Assembly: GCF_019308285.1 (NCBI RefSeq)
Contig: NZ_WWEM01000036.1
Span: 75,217 to 139,216 of the forward strand
DNA length: 64,000 nt
Source: Flavobacterium quisquiliarum
GTDB taxonomy: Bacteria > Bacteroidota > Bacteroidia > Flavobacteriales > Flavobacteriaceae
Direction: 5' to 3'
Shown here: piece by piece, positions 8,652-17,353 of the stretch
Layout: the number at the start of each line of letters is the position of its first letter
Position numbering within the stretch: position 1 is the stretch's first letter
Notes under the pieces: model-generated
What the model was told of the DNA's origin: nothing
Databases searched by the model: none
What the model saw: the letters and a program-made list of their open reading frames with translations, nothing else
Position numbers and translations under genes: made by a program

Positions 8652-9599
8652 TCATTGCTGCTGTTGCTGTAAATGATCCATATAATCTAATTGTTCCTGA
8701 ACACGAGCTGAAACTTCTTGAAGTTCAACGTCATTTATTTCTTCAAATTGTCGACCGTCTTCATAACCAATCGAAACGCAAACCGAAAGTGTTTGTCGGG
8801 CTAGTCCTTTAAAAGTTCCTTTGATTGGTGTACAGTCACCAAAATTTCTTCCAACCGACAGTCGAACATGATTATCCATAGTCCAAATATTATTGGTCGG
8901 ATCTAAACCAAGCCAGCCTTGATTTGGCGTATAAATCTCAACCCAGGCATGTGTGGCACCTTCGCCGCGAAGACCACTTTTGTTTGGACAAATATAACCG
9001 CTTACATATCTGGACGGAATTCCGGCGGTTCGCAACAGCTGCAATAAAATATGAGCAAAATCCTGACATACCCCTTTTTTATGAGCTAAAATTTCATCAA
9101 CTGTTGTTTCGATATTGGTAATGCCTTTGGTATAGGTAAAATTCTCAAAAACATAGTGATTACATTGTTGTGCAATTTCAATTATAGATTTATTTTCGAT
9201 TTTTATTTTTTTAAGAATAGCTTCAATTTCATTTTGTTTTTCAATTTCGTCCAAATAACAAAGTCGTAACAACATGATACTTTTCTGTTTCTCTTCTTCG
9301 ATATCTTTTACAGAAGTGGAATCAATTTCGGGAATTTTGAGAGAATGATTCACACGAACCAGCATTCTGGATTCAATTGTCATTTCGGTATGAGCATCTA
9401 AAACATTAAAATTACCAACACGATTTCCGTAGTAATCCTCAGAAATATCAACTTCTGGATTGTGACTAATTAAGATTTGATATTGCAGTACTTCTTGATT
9501 TTCAAAATGATGGGGAAAAAGCCTGATTTCGTTAATACTTTCTTTTATCGGATAATTGTATTGATATTTAGTAATGTGAACTATCTTGAAAAGCGCCAT
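8652..9599 (-). CDS. Transglutaminase-like protease family protein
   Basis: Bacterial transglutaminase-like N-terminal domain (about 1-80) followed by a transglutaminase/protease core. The papain-like triad is visible as Cys178 in KGVCQDFAH, His217 in ATHAWVEIY and Asp233 in GLDPTNN. The protein ends in a short glutamine run. Family members are often co-encoded with an alpha-E protein and a circularly permuted ATP-grasp protein, exactly as here. That trio is thought to make and cleave peptide-like bonds, with substrate unknown. It is the last gene of the minus-strand operon, 4 bases after the alpha-E gene. Confidence 0.9.
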   Translation of the reverse strand: MALFKIVHITKYQYNYPIKESINEIRLFPHHFENQEVLQYQILISHNPEVDISEDYYGNRVGNFNVLDAHTEMTIESRMLVRVNHSLKIPEIDSTSVKDIEEEKQKSIMLLRLCYLDEIEKQNEIEAILKKIKIENKSIIEIAQQCNHYVFENFTYTKGITNIETTVDEILAHKKGVCQDFAHILLQLLRTAGIPSRYVSGYICPNKSGLRGEGATHAWVEIYTPNQGWLGLDPTNNIWTMDNHVRLSVGRNFGDCTPIKGTFKGLARQTLSVCVSIGYEDGRQFEEINDVELQEVSARVQEQLDYMDHLQQQQQ

Positions 9600-9603
9600 A
9601 TAT

Positions 9604-10545
9604 TTAGGTATAAGAAAAGAATAATTTTGAAAAATCTGTAGAAAATTGAGTGAGCTGATTTTTAGTATTTCGTAAAACTTCTTCCAGTTCCTGATTGGTT
9701 AAATGCTGATAATCTGTAAAAGCAACATAACTTTTCAAACGCCCAAACTGATTTTTTAATGTTCGGGCTTCGCTCATATCATTATCCTTAAAAAGACTAT
9801 CCAGATAAGTATTAATCAATTCTAAAGTATAAATTACAGAATGTGCAAAATCCTTATTAAAGATAACCTGATGAACCACTTTTCTGTTATGAGAAATATT
9901 GCTGTAACTTTTTAAATATAGTTCGTAACCCGAAAGTGATAATAAAAGTCTTCTCCAATAAATCAAATCTTCTTCGCCTTCGAGATTGTAATTTATGGGG
10001 GCAAAGTAAGCCTGAGTCATGGAAATAGTTTGTAAACATCTTTCGATATGTTTGCCAATACTGGAAAAACACCAACCCAAACCTCGAGGCATTGTTACTT
10101 GCAGAATTCCGTTATAAAGTAATAAGTCTTTATTGAGTTTTGTAATCACTTTTAAGGCATCGCTGGTTTCCAATTTTTTAGGCAAATCGGGAGAATTCAT
10201 ATAATGATACATTGAATTAATATGTTCCCATAATTCTTTGGTGATTTTATCCTGCGAACCGCGGGCATTTTCACGAGCTTTTATCACTAAATTTTTAACC
10301 GAATTATCGTTCTGGTTATCACAGATTATGTATTTTAAAACATAAGTATTATCATATTGAATGGAATGAATTTTATCCTGAGACAAATTCGTGTAATATT
10401 CTAAAAGAGGTCTGTAACCTTGAAAATCACTAATTTCTTTATCAAAGGATAAAATATAGGAAGTGTTTAAAGTAAGCAGCATTCCATCAGTTCGTTCCAT
10501 GTATCGGTTAAGCCAAAACATGCCGTCTGCAACTCTACTAAGCAT
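9604..10545 (-). CDS. Alpha-E domain protein (DUF403)
   Basis: Alpha-helical protein of 313 residues opening with MLSRVADGMFWLNRYMERTD, the conserved start of the alpha-E family. Biochemical function is unknown. The family nearly always sits beside a circularly permuted ATP-grasp enzyme and a transglutaminase-like protein, both present here, so it probably belongs to the same peptide-ligation module. It is the middle gene of the operon. Its upstream partner carries a frameshift, so the module may be inactive in this strain. Confidence 0.9.
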   Translation of the reverse strand: MLSRVADGMFWLNRYMERTDGMLLTLNTSYILSFDKEISDFQGYRPLLEYYTNLSQDKIHSIQYDNTYVLKYIICDNQNDNSVKNLVIKARENARGSQDKITKELWEHINSMYHYMNSPDLPKKLETSDALKVITKLNKDLLLYNGILQVTMPRGLGWCFSSIGKHIERCLQTISMTQAYFAPINYNLEGEEDLIYWRRLLLSLSGYELYLKSYSNISHNRKVVHQVIFNKDFAHSVIYTLELINTYLDSLFKDNDMSEARTLKNQFGRLKSYVAFTDYQHLTNQELEEVLRNTKNQLTQFSTDFSKLFFSYT

Positions 10546-10576
10546 AATTACTTTTTTTGAATGTTATTAAATCTGT

Positions 10577-12012
10577 TTATTTTATAATCCAGGTATCTTT
10601 ACTGCCTCCGCCCTGAGATGAATTGACAACTAAAGATCCTTCGGTTAAAGCCACTCGGGTTAATCCGCCGGGAACAATTTGAACTCCTTTTGGTCCGCAT
10701 AAAGCATACGGTCGTAAATCGACATGACGTAATTTAAGCTGTCCGTCAATCAGACACGGAACGGTGCTTAATTGAATAATGGGCTGGGCAATAAAATTTC
10801 GGGGTGTTTTTGTAATTTCAATTTTAGCATTATCCAGTTCTTCCTGAGTCGCTTTATTTCCCATAATCATTCCGTAACCGCCACTCTGATTGGTTTCTTT
10901 TATGACCATATTTTCCATGTTGGCAAAAACCAATTCACGTTCGTCTAAGTTTTCCATTCTGTACGTAGGAACATTTTTCAAGATTGGCTCTTCATTCAAA
11001 TAATATTTAATCATATCTGGAACATAGGCATAAATTGCTTTATCGTCTGCAACTCCGTTTCCAACAGCATTTACAAGCGCTACATTTCCTTGTCGGTAAG
11101 CACTTATCAAACCGGGAACGCCAAGCGCGCTGTCTGGTTTAAAAACCAAAGGATCAAGATATTCGTCATCAAGACGTCTGTAAATCACATCAACCTGTTG
11201 TAAGCCGGAAGTCGTTTTCATATAAACCTTACTATTGTTAACAACCAAATCACGACCTTCAACTAAAGGAATACCCATTTGGCGTGCCAGATAAGTATGT
11301 TCATAATAAGCAGAATTATAAACTCCAGGTGTCAATAAAACAACATTTGGATTGGAGATATTTCTCGGCGAAAGTGAAACCAGAATATTGTGAAATAACA
11401 TTGGGTAATTACTTACCATGCTGACATGATTGGACGAAAGCATATCCGGAAAAATTCGTTTGGTAATTTCTCTGTTTTCCAGCATATAACTAACACCGCT
11501 TGGACATCGAAGATTATCTTCCAAAACATAAATTCTCCTTTAGCACCGCGAATCAAATCTATTCCTGCTATATGAACATGAATATTATGAGGAACTTTTA
11601 TACCCTGAACTTCCTGAATGTAATGCGGACACGACGCAATCAATCCTGCGGGAATAATGCCTTCTTTTACAATATTTTGTTCACTATAAATATCTTCCAA
11701 AAATAAATTTAACGCCAGTAAACGCTGTTTGATTCCGGACTCAACTTCCTGCCAATCTTTCTGTGTAATAATTCTAGGAATGATATCAAAAGGAAAAATA
11801 CGTTCAATGCCATTGGCATCATCACTGTAAACTGTAAACGTAATTCCCTGGTTCATGAAAAGATCTGAGGCTTGTTTTTGTTTGTTGGTTAAGTTTTTAT
11901 GACTTAACTTTTGTAAAGTTTTAAAAACCTGACTGTAAGAATCGCGGACACCTTCTTTAGAAAACATTTCATCCCATCCGCTATGCGTTAAACTAGATGC
12001 TAATTTTGTCAT
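10577..12012 (-). pseudogene. Circularly permuted type 2 ATP-grasp protein, frameshifted
   Basis: Two overlapping minus-strand frames make up one family member. The 5' piece (12012 down to about 11530) begins MTKLASSLTHSGWDEM and runs to RGAKGEF, then goes out of frame. The 3' piece (about 11529 to 10577) continues with LEDNLRCPSGVSYMLENRE to the normal end. Comparing GEF-YVLEDN with the DNA shows one T missing from a T run (three instead of four) at 11530-11532. Restored, the protein would be about 478 residues, the usual family length. It is first in the operon with alpha-E and transglutaminase genes. Both halves keep good codons and conservation, so this is either a very recent mutation, phase variation, or a sequencing error in a homopolymer. 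Confidence 0.85.
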
Positions 12013-12268
12013 ATCCGAATTATTAAATAAATTGAATTATAGACTTTTTACTAAAAAATAAACATTTTTTGTTCTAATTTATAAAATAATTTTTCAGTAA
12101 AACTTTAAATAGATGTGAATTTTTTAATTTATGTAGTATTCGTTTTTTCGACTTTCTATTTTGAAAAGTTTACTTTTTAGAGCTATGTTTTTTTGAAATT
12201 TGATATTCTAAAAATGGTTCTATGGAGGTTTTTAATTTGGAAATCAGAGTTAAGTATCGTCAGTGCAT

Positions 12269-12298
12269 AAAAAAAGGGAGTATTTACTCCCTTTTTTT
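12269..12298 (-). terminator. Terminator after the CBS-domain gene
   Basis: Stem GGGAGTA / TACTCCC (12276-12291) flanked by six A and seven T. It is 3 bases downstream of the CBS gene stop on the minus strand and is symmetric enough to act both ways. The rest of the 288-base gap up to 12012 is AT-rich with no supported feature. Confidence 0.85.
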
Positions 12299-12300
12299 GA

Positions 12301-12720
12301 CTAATAATTTTCTTCTAAGAAATATTTTAAAACATCTGTTGTCGTGACGATTCCTTTCAATTCTCCATTATCAACAACTGGTGCGGCATGAAATTCTTCT
12401 TTTACAAATATTTCAGCTAAGTCCCTAATAATAAGTTCTGAAGGAACAGTTTTGGGTTTAGCAGTCATAACCTGAGGAATAGTAAGCATTTCTAATATAG
12501 CTTCATCGGCTCCATCTTGTCCGTCAAACAAAGCACCAAAAGTAAGACGGTTAATATCGGTGCGACTGATAATTCCAATAACTTCTTTTCCGTTAACAAC
12601 TGGAATATGGCGAATAGAATTAGCTTTTAATTTTTCTACTACATTTTTTAGATTATCATTTTGATTTACTGTTATAACGCTCTTTGTCATAATGTGGCTT
12701 ATCGGTTCTCTCTTTTTCAT
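12301..12720 (-). CDS. CBS domain pair protein
   Basis: Stand-alone protein of 139 residues with two CBS domains: about 5-62 (ISHIMTKSVITVNQNDNL, then HIPVVNGKEVIGIISRTDI) and about 80-137 (VMTAKPKTVPSELI, then AAPVVDNGELKGIVTTTDV). Such pairs bind adenine nucleotides and act as energy sensors or regulators. The target is unknown. It is single-gene, with its own terminator, and divergent from rbfA. Confidence 0.92.
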   Translation of the reverse strand: MKKREPISHIMTKSVITVNQNDNLKNVVEKLKANSIRHIPVVNGKEVIGIISRTDINRLTFGALFDGQDGADEAILEMLTIPQVMTAKPKTVPSELIIRDLAEIFVKEEFHAAPVVDNGELKGIVTTTDVLKYFLEENY

Positions 12721-12892
12721 AATTTGATGGTGTTAGATTTGTATCAAATTTGAAAATTATCTGAAACTAATTAGATGATTTTTGTCAGTACAAAAAATAA
12801 GAATAAGTAGTATTTTAGGTAGTTATTATTTATAGTAAGAAGATTTAATTTTGATTTCAAATAATAAAAATTACGATTCAAGTTCGTTTGAA

Positions 12893-12926
12893 ATTGCTAC
12901 GATTGAATTTAAAAATAGTATTTTTG
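12893..12926 (+). promoter_or_regulatory. rbfA promoter
   Basis: ATTG at 12893-12896, a 22-base spacer, then TATTTTTG at 12919-12926 match the Bacteroidota -33/-7 pattern. The box ends only 4 bases before the rbfA ATG, so transcription should begin at or within a few bases of the start codon. Confidence 0.65.
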
Positions 12927-12930
12927 CAGT

Positions 12931-13323
12931 ATGGAAACAAATAGACAGAAAAAAATAGGCGGTGTCCTCCAGAAAGATCTGGTTGATATCTTGCAAGGTG
13001 AAGTGAGAAAAAATGGAATTTCTAATTTAGTAATTTCAGTGTCCAAAGTAAGCGTAACTACAGATTTGTCTGTGGCAACAGTATATTTAAGTATTTTTCC
13101 ACAAGAAAAAGCAAAAGAAACTTTAGAGGCAATTAAAACAAATACGACGTTAATCAAACATGATTTGTCACAACGCGTACGTTTACAACTACGTCGTGTT
13201 CCAAATTTAGTTTTCTTCATTGACGACTCTTTAGATTATATTGAGAAAATTGACAATGCACTTGCAGGAAAAGAAAACCCAATCGAAAATCGTGATCTTT
13301 TAGAAAAAAGAAGAAAATCGTAA
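12931..13323 (+). CDS. rbfA: 30S ribosome-binding factor RbfA
   Basis: Small KH-fold protein needed for 16S rRNA 5' end maturation and 30S assembly. The 130-residue length is usual. Family features include the N-terminal RQKKIGGVLQKDLVDIL, VSVTTDLSVATVYLSIF with the conserved DLS, and RVRLQLRRVPNLVFFIDDSLDY. It starts at an ATG directly behind a -7 box, which suggests leaderless or near-leaderless translation. The permease gene starts one base after its stop, so the two are coupled. Confidence 0.96.
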   Translation: METNRQKKIGGVLQKDLVDILQGEVRKNGISNLVISVSKVSVTTDLSVATVYLSIFPQEKAKETLEAIKTNTTLIKHDLSQRVRLQLRRVPNLVFFIDDSLDYIEKIDNALAGKENPIENRDLLEKRRKS

Positions 13324-13324
13324 T

Positions 13325-14524
13325 TTGAATTTTCCTTTATACATAGCCAAACGTTATATTTTTAGCAGCAGTAAAAACAATGCTATCAATATTATTAACC
13401 GAATTGCCAGCATGGGAATCATTGTTGGTACTATGGCTTTGTTTGTGGTTTTATCTGTCTTTAGCGGATTAAAAGTTTTCAGTCTTTCGTTTACAAACGA
13501 AATTGATCCAGATCTAAAATTGACGAGTACTTATGGAAAGTCATTTTTGATTACTCCTGATCAGGAAAATCAAATCAAAAAAATGGATGGTGTTGCTTCT
13601 TATACCAAAATCATCGAAGAACGTGTTTTGTTTTTGTTTAAAGGCAAACAACAGGTTACTTATGTAAAAGGAGTTGACAGTAATTATCCTGTTGTCAATG
13701 ATATAAGGCAAAAACTTTTCAATGGCCAGTGGCTAAAATCAGATAGTTTTCAGGTTGTAATTGGTTATGGGTTAGCTCAAAATTTCTCAATGGGAATTTT
13801 GGACTTTGAAAACCCGCTTCAGATTTTTGCTCCAAAACCAGGAAAAGGCGGTATCGAAAATCCAGAAGAGGCTTTTAATAAAACAGATGTTTTGCCTGTT
13901 GGGATTTATTCCATTAGTGAAGAATTAGATTCTAAATACGTATTTGCAGATTTAGGTTTAACCCAAGAATTGTTAATGTACAAGCCAAACCAAATCTCTG
14001 GAATTGAATTTAAGTTAAAAGAAAATGCAGATGAAAATTCAATCAAAAAACAGCTTAATTCTATTTTTAAAAATAAGATCACTTTAAAAAACAGAGCACA
14101 GTTAAACGAGTCTTTGTATAAAATGCTAAATACTGAAAATATTGTCGTTTATCTGATTTTTACTTTAGTAATCATTGTGGCACTTTTTAATTTGGTTGGT
14201 GCTTTGATTATGATGATTTTAGAAAAAAAGGGAAATCTTAAAACCCTTTTTAATTTGGGAGCAGAAGTAGGTCATTTGAGAAGAATCTTTTTACTTCAAG
14301 GAACTTTACTAAGCTTTTTTGGCGGTTTAATTGGACTTGCTTTAGGAATCATATTAGTTGTTTTACAACAGCAATATGAGTTAATTATGATTACACCAAC
14401 TCTGGCATATCCAGTTGTATTTTCTTTAGAAAATATTCTAATTGTGATGGCCACTATTGTTACACTTGGTTTTGCTGCTTCTTTGATAGCAAGCAGTCGC
14501 GTAAGCAAAAAATTACTCGATTAA
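13325..14524 (+). CDS. FtsX-like/LolE-type ABC transporter permease
   Basis: Inner-membrane permease of 399 residues with the MacB/LolCE layout. TM1 is near residues 28-50 (GIIVGTMALFVVLSVFSGL). A periplasmic domain follows (about 51-265). Three C-terminal TMs form the FtsX domain (about 275-295, 320-345, 365-385). The opening NFPLYIAKRYIFSSSKNNAINII is typical of lipoprotein-releasing permeases, so extraction of lipoproteins to the outer membrane is the likely job. It starts with TTG one base past the rbfA stop. No ATPase gene is adjacent, so the partner must be elsewhere. Confidence 0.88.
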   Translation: MNFPLYIAKRYIFSSSKNNAINIINRIASMGIIVGTMALFVVLSVFSGLKVFSLSFTNEIDPDLKLTSTYGKSFLITPDQENQIKKMDGVASYTKIIEERVLFLFKGKQQVTYVKGVDSNYPVVNDIRQKLFNGQWLKSDSFQVVIGYGLAQNFSMGILDFENPLQIFAPKPGKGGIENPEEAFNKTDVLPVGIYSISEELDSKYVFADLGLTQELLMYKPNQISGIEFKLKENADENSIKKQLNSIFKNKITLKNRAQLNESLYKMLNTENIVVYLIFTLVIIVALFNLVGALIMMILEKKGNLKTLFNLGAEVGHLRRIFLLQGTLLSFFGGLIGLALGIILVVLQQQYELIMITPTLAYPVVFSLENILIVMATIVTLGFAASLIASSRVSKKLLD

Positions 14525-14643
14525 TTTCTTCCTAAAAAATATTACTTATATTTACTGCCTTGAAAATCTACAGCATATGATTGTTTCTGCCTAATCCTAT
14601 TTTATTTTTAGAATAATTAGGATACTTACGTTTTTACTTTTTA

Positions 14644-14677
14644 GTTCAGATTAATATACATCTGAACCAATTTTTTC
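14644..14677 (+). terminator. Probable terminator after the FtsX-like gene
   Basis: Stem GTTCAGAT / ATCTGAAC (14644-14651 and 14660-14667) followed by CAATTTTTTC. It sits between the FtsX-like stop and the MATE start. An imperfect hairpin (CCTAATCCTA with TAATTAGGA) lies about 40 bases upstream. Confidence 0.6.
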
Positions 14678-14693
14678 ATTTATCCTAAATATC

Positions 14694-16121
14694 ATGACAG
14701 AAACATCTATAAAGGAAAATTTTATTTCCAAAATTTTTACCACAACAAAACAAGCTTTAAAAGGCGACGAATCATTTGACTATACTTCTGGAAGTATTAA
14801 GAAAGCCGTAATTCTATTAGCCATTCCGATGGTTTTAGAAATGATGATGGAATCCGTTTTTGCATTGGTCGATTTGTATTTCGTTGGACATTTAAAACAC
14901 AGCAGTTTTGCTATTCAAACAGTTGGTTTAACCGAATCAGTATTAACAGTAATTTATTCTTTAGCCATCGGAATGAGTATGGCGGCTACCGCAGTTGTAG
15001 CAAGACGCATTGGAGAAAAAGATCCGATTGCTGCCGCAAAAGCAGGGATGCAGGCTATTATTGTAGCGTTTGCAGTGAATAGTTTATTGAGCATTTTCGG
15101 AATTATTTATGCAAAAGACATTTTACTTTTCATGGGTGCATCAGCCGAAGCTGCAGAACATGGTTTCCAATTTACACAAATTATGATTGGGTCTAGTTTA
15201 TGCATTATGCTTTTGTTCCTAATAAATGGAATTTTCCGCGGAGCAGGAAATGCAGCAATTGCCATGAAAAGTCTTTGGATCGCTAACATTTGTAATATTA
15301 TTTTATGTCCGATTTTGATTAATGGTTTCGGGCCAATTCCTGCTTTCGGATTAGTTGGGGCCGCTTTGGCAACCACTTTCGGAAGGAGTATTGGCGTTCT
15401 ATATCAAGTGTATCATTTGTTTTTTGGAAATGGAATATTGAAAATTAAAATACCATATTTCGCTCCAGATTTTACACAAATTAAAGCTTTAATTAAAATT
15501 GCAGCTCCTGGAATTTTACAATTTGTAATCGCTTCTTGCAGCTGGATTTTCTTAGCAAAATTAGTAGCAACAACTGGGGGTGATCATGGTTCAGCAGGAT
15601 ACCAAACTGCATTGAGAATTATGATGTTTTTTATACTTCCAGCTTGGGGATTGAGTAATGCTGCAGCCACTTTGGTTGGACAGAATTTGGGTGCGAAACA
15701 AATTGAACGCGCAGAAAAATCAGTTATGACAACTGCTAGATATAATGTAATTTTCATGGCATCAATTATGGTTATCACACTGGTTTTTGGAAAATTTATT
15801 ATATCCTTTTTTACGAATGATGAAGCAGTAAAAACTATTGCCATTGAAGCATTGCAAATTATGAGCATCGGATTTATTTTCTACGGAATTGGAATGGTTT
15901 TAATTAATACTTTCAATGGAGCAGGAGATACTTGGACGCCAACAGGAATTAACTTTTTTGGTTTTTGGCTATTTCAAATTCCGTTAGCTTTTGTATTAGC
16001 AAAACATTTTAATATGGGGCCAACAGGAGTTTTTATTGCCATTCCAGTTGCTGAAACTGCCATTACTCTCGCTGGAATTGTTTTCTATAAAAGAGGAAAA
16101 TGGAAGAGAGTTCAGGTGTAA
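14694..16121 (+). CDS. MATE family efflux transporter
   Basis: Twelve-TM cation-coupled drug or metabolite efflux pump in the inner membrane. The two MATE repeats each begin in characteristic style: AILLAIPMVLEMMMESVFAL with VDLYFVGHL (about 34-62), and the second half with GYQTALRIMMFFILPAWGLS (about 302-321). The 475-residue length is slightly long because of a 30-residue cytoplasmic N terminus. It stands alone between terminators. The substrate is not predictable. Confidence 0.93.
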   Translation: MTETSIKENFISKIFTTTKQALKGDESFDYTSGSIKKAVILLAIPMVLEMMMESVFALVDLYFVGHLKHSSFAIQTVGLTESVLTVIYSLAIGMSMAATAVVARRIGEKDPIAAAKAGMQAIIVAFAVNSLLSIFGIIYAKDILLFMGASAEAAEHGFQFTQIMIGSSLCIMLLFLINGIFRGAGNAAIAMKSLWIANICNIILCPILINGFGPIPAFGLVGAALATTFGRSIGVLYQVYHLFFGNGILKIKIPYFAPDFTQIKALIKIAAPGILQFVIASCSWIFLAKLVATTGGDHGSAGYQTALRIMMFFILPAWGLSNAAATLVGQNLGAKQIERAEKSVMTTARYNVIFMASIMVITLVFGKFIISFFTNDEAVKTIAIEALQIMSIGFIFYGIGMVLINTFNGAGDTWTPTGINFFGFWLFQIPLAFVLAKHFNMGPTGVFIAIPVAETAITLAGIVFYKRGKWKRVQV

Positions 16122-16127
16122 TAAAAC

Positions 16128-16162
16128 AAAAAAAGGCTTTCAATTTTGAAAGCCTTTTTTGT
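16128..16162 (+). terminator. Terminator after the MATE gene
   Basis: Stem AAAAGGCTTTCAA / TTGAAAGCCTTTT with a two-base loop, ending in a T run. It is 6 bases past the stop. Confidence 0.9.
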
Positions 16163-16171
16163 TTCCAAGTA

Positions 16172-16198
16172 TTTGTCAAAGTTCAAAACTTTGACAAA
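16172..16198. repeat. Dispersed palindrome TTTGTCAAAGTT family, copy 1
   Basis: Perfect 12-base arms TTTGTCAAAGTT / AACTTTGACAAA with a three-base loop. A second copy with 15-base arms is at 33940-33972. It is a REP-like intergenic element between the convergent MATE and dusB genes. Confidence 0.75.
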
Positions 16199-16212
16199 GA
16201 TTAATTTATATT

Positions 16213-17205
16213 TTAAACAAACTCATACCCAGCATAAACTTCCTCGATTTCTTTCATAATTGCAAATAAATCTTCGGGAGCATCAGTTGTAACCAGTTTT
16301 TGTTTGAATTCTTTAAATGAATGAATTCCTTTGAAATAATTGGTGTAATGACGACGCATTTCTACAATTCCCAAACGCTCGCCTTTCCACTCCATCGACC
16401 ATTTTAAATGATTTCTGGCAGCCTCAACACGATCAATAACTGTTGGAGCAGGTAAGTGTTCACCTGTTTTAAAGAAATGTTTGATTTCGTTAAAAATCCA
16501 CGGATAACCAATCGCTGCACGACCGATCATAATTCCGTCAATTCCGTATTCGTTTTTATAATGTAATGCTTTTTCCGGGCTGTCGATATCTCCGTTTCCG
16601 AAAATTGGCATTGTAATTCTTGGATTGTTCTTTACACGGGCAATATGCGACCAGTCAGAATGACCTTTGTACATTTGTGCACGGGTTCTAGCATGAATTG
16701 TTAAAGCTTGAACACCAATATCCTGAAGTCTTTCGGCAACTTCATCAATATTAATTGAGTTTTCGTCCCAGCCTAAACGGGTTTTTACTGTAACAGGCAA
16801 ATCAGTTCCTTTGATAACAGCTTTAGTTAAACGAACCATCAAATCAACATCTTTTAAAACTCCAGCACCAGCACCACGGCAAACCACTTTTTTTACAGGA
16901 CATCCAAAATTGATATCCACTAAATCCGGTTTTACAGTAGAAACAATTTTAGACGACATTTCCATCGCTTCTTCATCTCCACCAAAAATCTGAATGCCGA
17001 CAGGACGTTCGTAATCAAAAATATCCAGTTTCATTCGGCTTTTTATAGCGTCACGAATTAATCCTTCAGATGAAATAAACTCAGAGTACATCATGTCAGC
17101 TCCATGCGTTTTGCATAATCTGCGAAACGGCGGATCGCTTACATCTTCCATCGGAGCTAGTAATAAAGGAAATTCGGGTAATTCTATGTTGCCAATCTTG
17201 ACCAT
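16213..17205 (-). CDS. dusB: tRNA-dihydrouridine synthase
   Basis: FMN and NADPH dependent reduction of uridine to dihydrouridine in tRNA. The TIM-barrel opening is FPLLLAPMEDVSDPPFRRL. The catalytic cysteine is in DINFGCPVKKV, and phosphate-binding glycines are in MPIFGNGDI and GIDGIMIGRAAIGYPWIF. The frame extends to a TTG at 17223. That TTG is part of the -7 box TAATTTTG, so I take the ATG at 17205 (MVKIGNIEL, 330 residues). Monocistronic. Confidence 0.93.
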   Translation of the reverse strand: MVKIGNIELPEFPLLLAPMEDVSDPPFRRLCKTHGADMMYSEFISSEGLIRDAIKSRMKLDIFDYERPVGIQIFGGDEEAMEMSSKIVSTVKPDLVDINFGCPVKKVVCRGAGAGVLKDVDLMVRLTKAVIKGTDLPVTVKTRLGWDENSINIDEVAERLQDIGVQALTIHARTRAQMYKGHSDWSHIARVKNNPRITMPIFGNGDIDSPEKALHYKNEYGIDGIMIGRAAIGYPWIFNEIKHFFKTGEHLPAPTVIDRVEAARNHLKWSMEWKGERLGIVEMRRHYTNYFKGIHSFKEFKQKLVTTDAPEDLFAIMKEIEEVYAGYEFV

Positions 17206-17220
17206 CTTCGTAATTTTTTG

Positions 17221-17228
17221 CAAAATTA
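17221..17228 (-). promoter_or_regulatory. dusB -7 box
   Basis: TAATTTTG read on the minus strand matches TAnnTTTG, 15 bases before the dusB ATG at 17205. Confidence 0.55.
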
Positions 17229-17271
17229 CAACTTTTTAATCGAATTGGCACAATTCGAGTGACAAAGGCTT

Positions 17272-17344
17272 AAAGTAACAAAGGGACAAAGGTTTTTTAT
17301 AGTGCTGATTAACAGCCTTTGAACCTTTGTCCCTTTGTTACTTT
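17272..17344. repeat. Long perfect hairpin element
   Basis: Arms 17272-17294 and 17322-17344 are 23-base perfect complements (AAAGTAACAAAGGGACAAAG...). The 27-base loop holds AGCCTTTG, which can instead pair with CAAAGGCTT just outside the left arm, giving two competing folds. It lies between the ligase gene and the dusB promoter. REP-like. Confidence 0.85.
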
Positions 17345-17353
17345 GAACCTATA

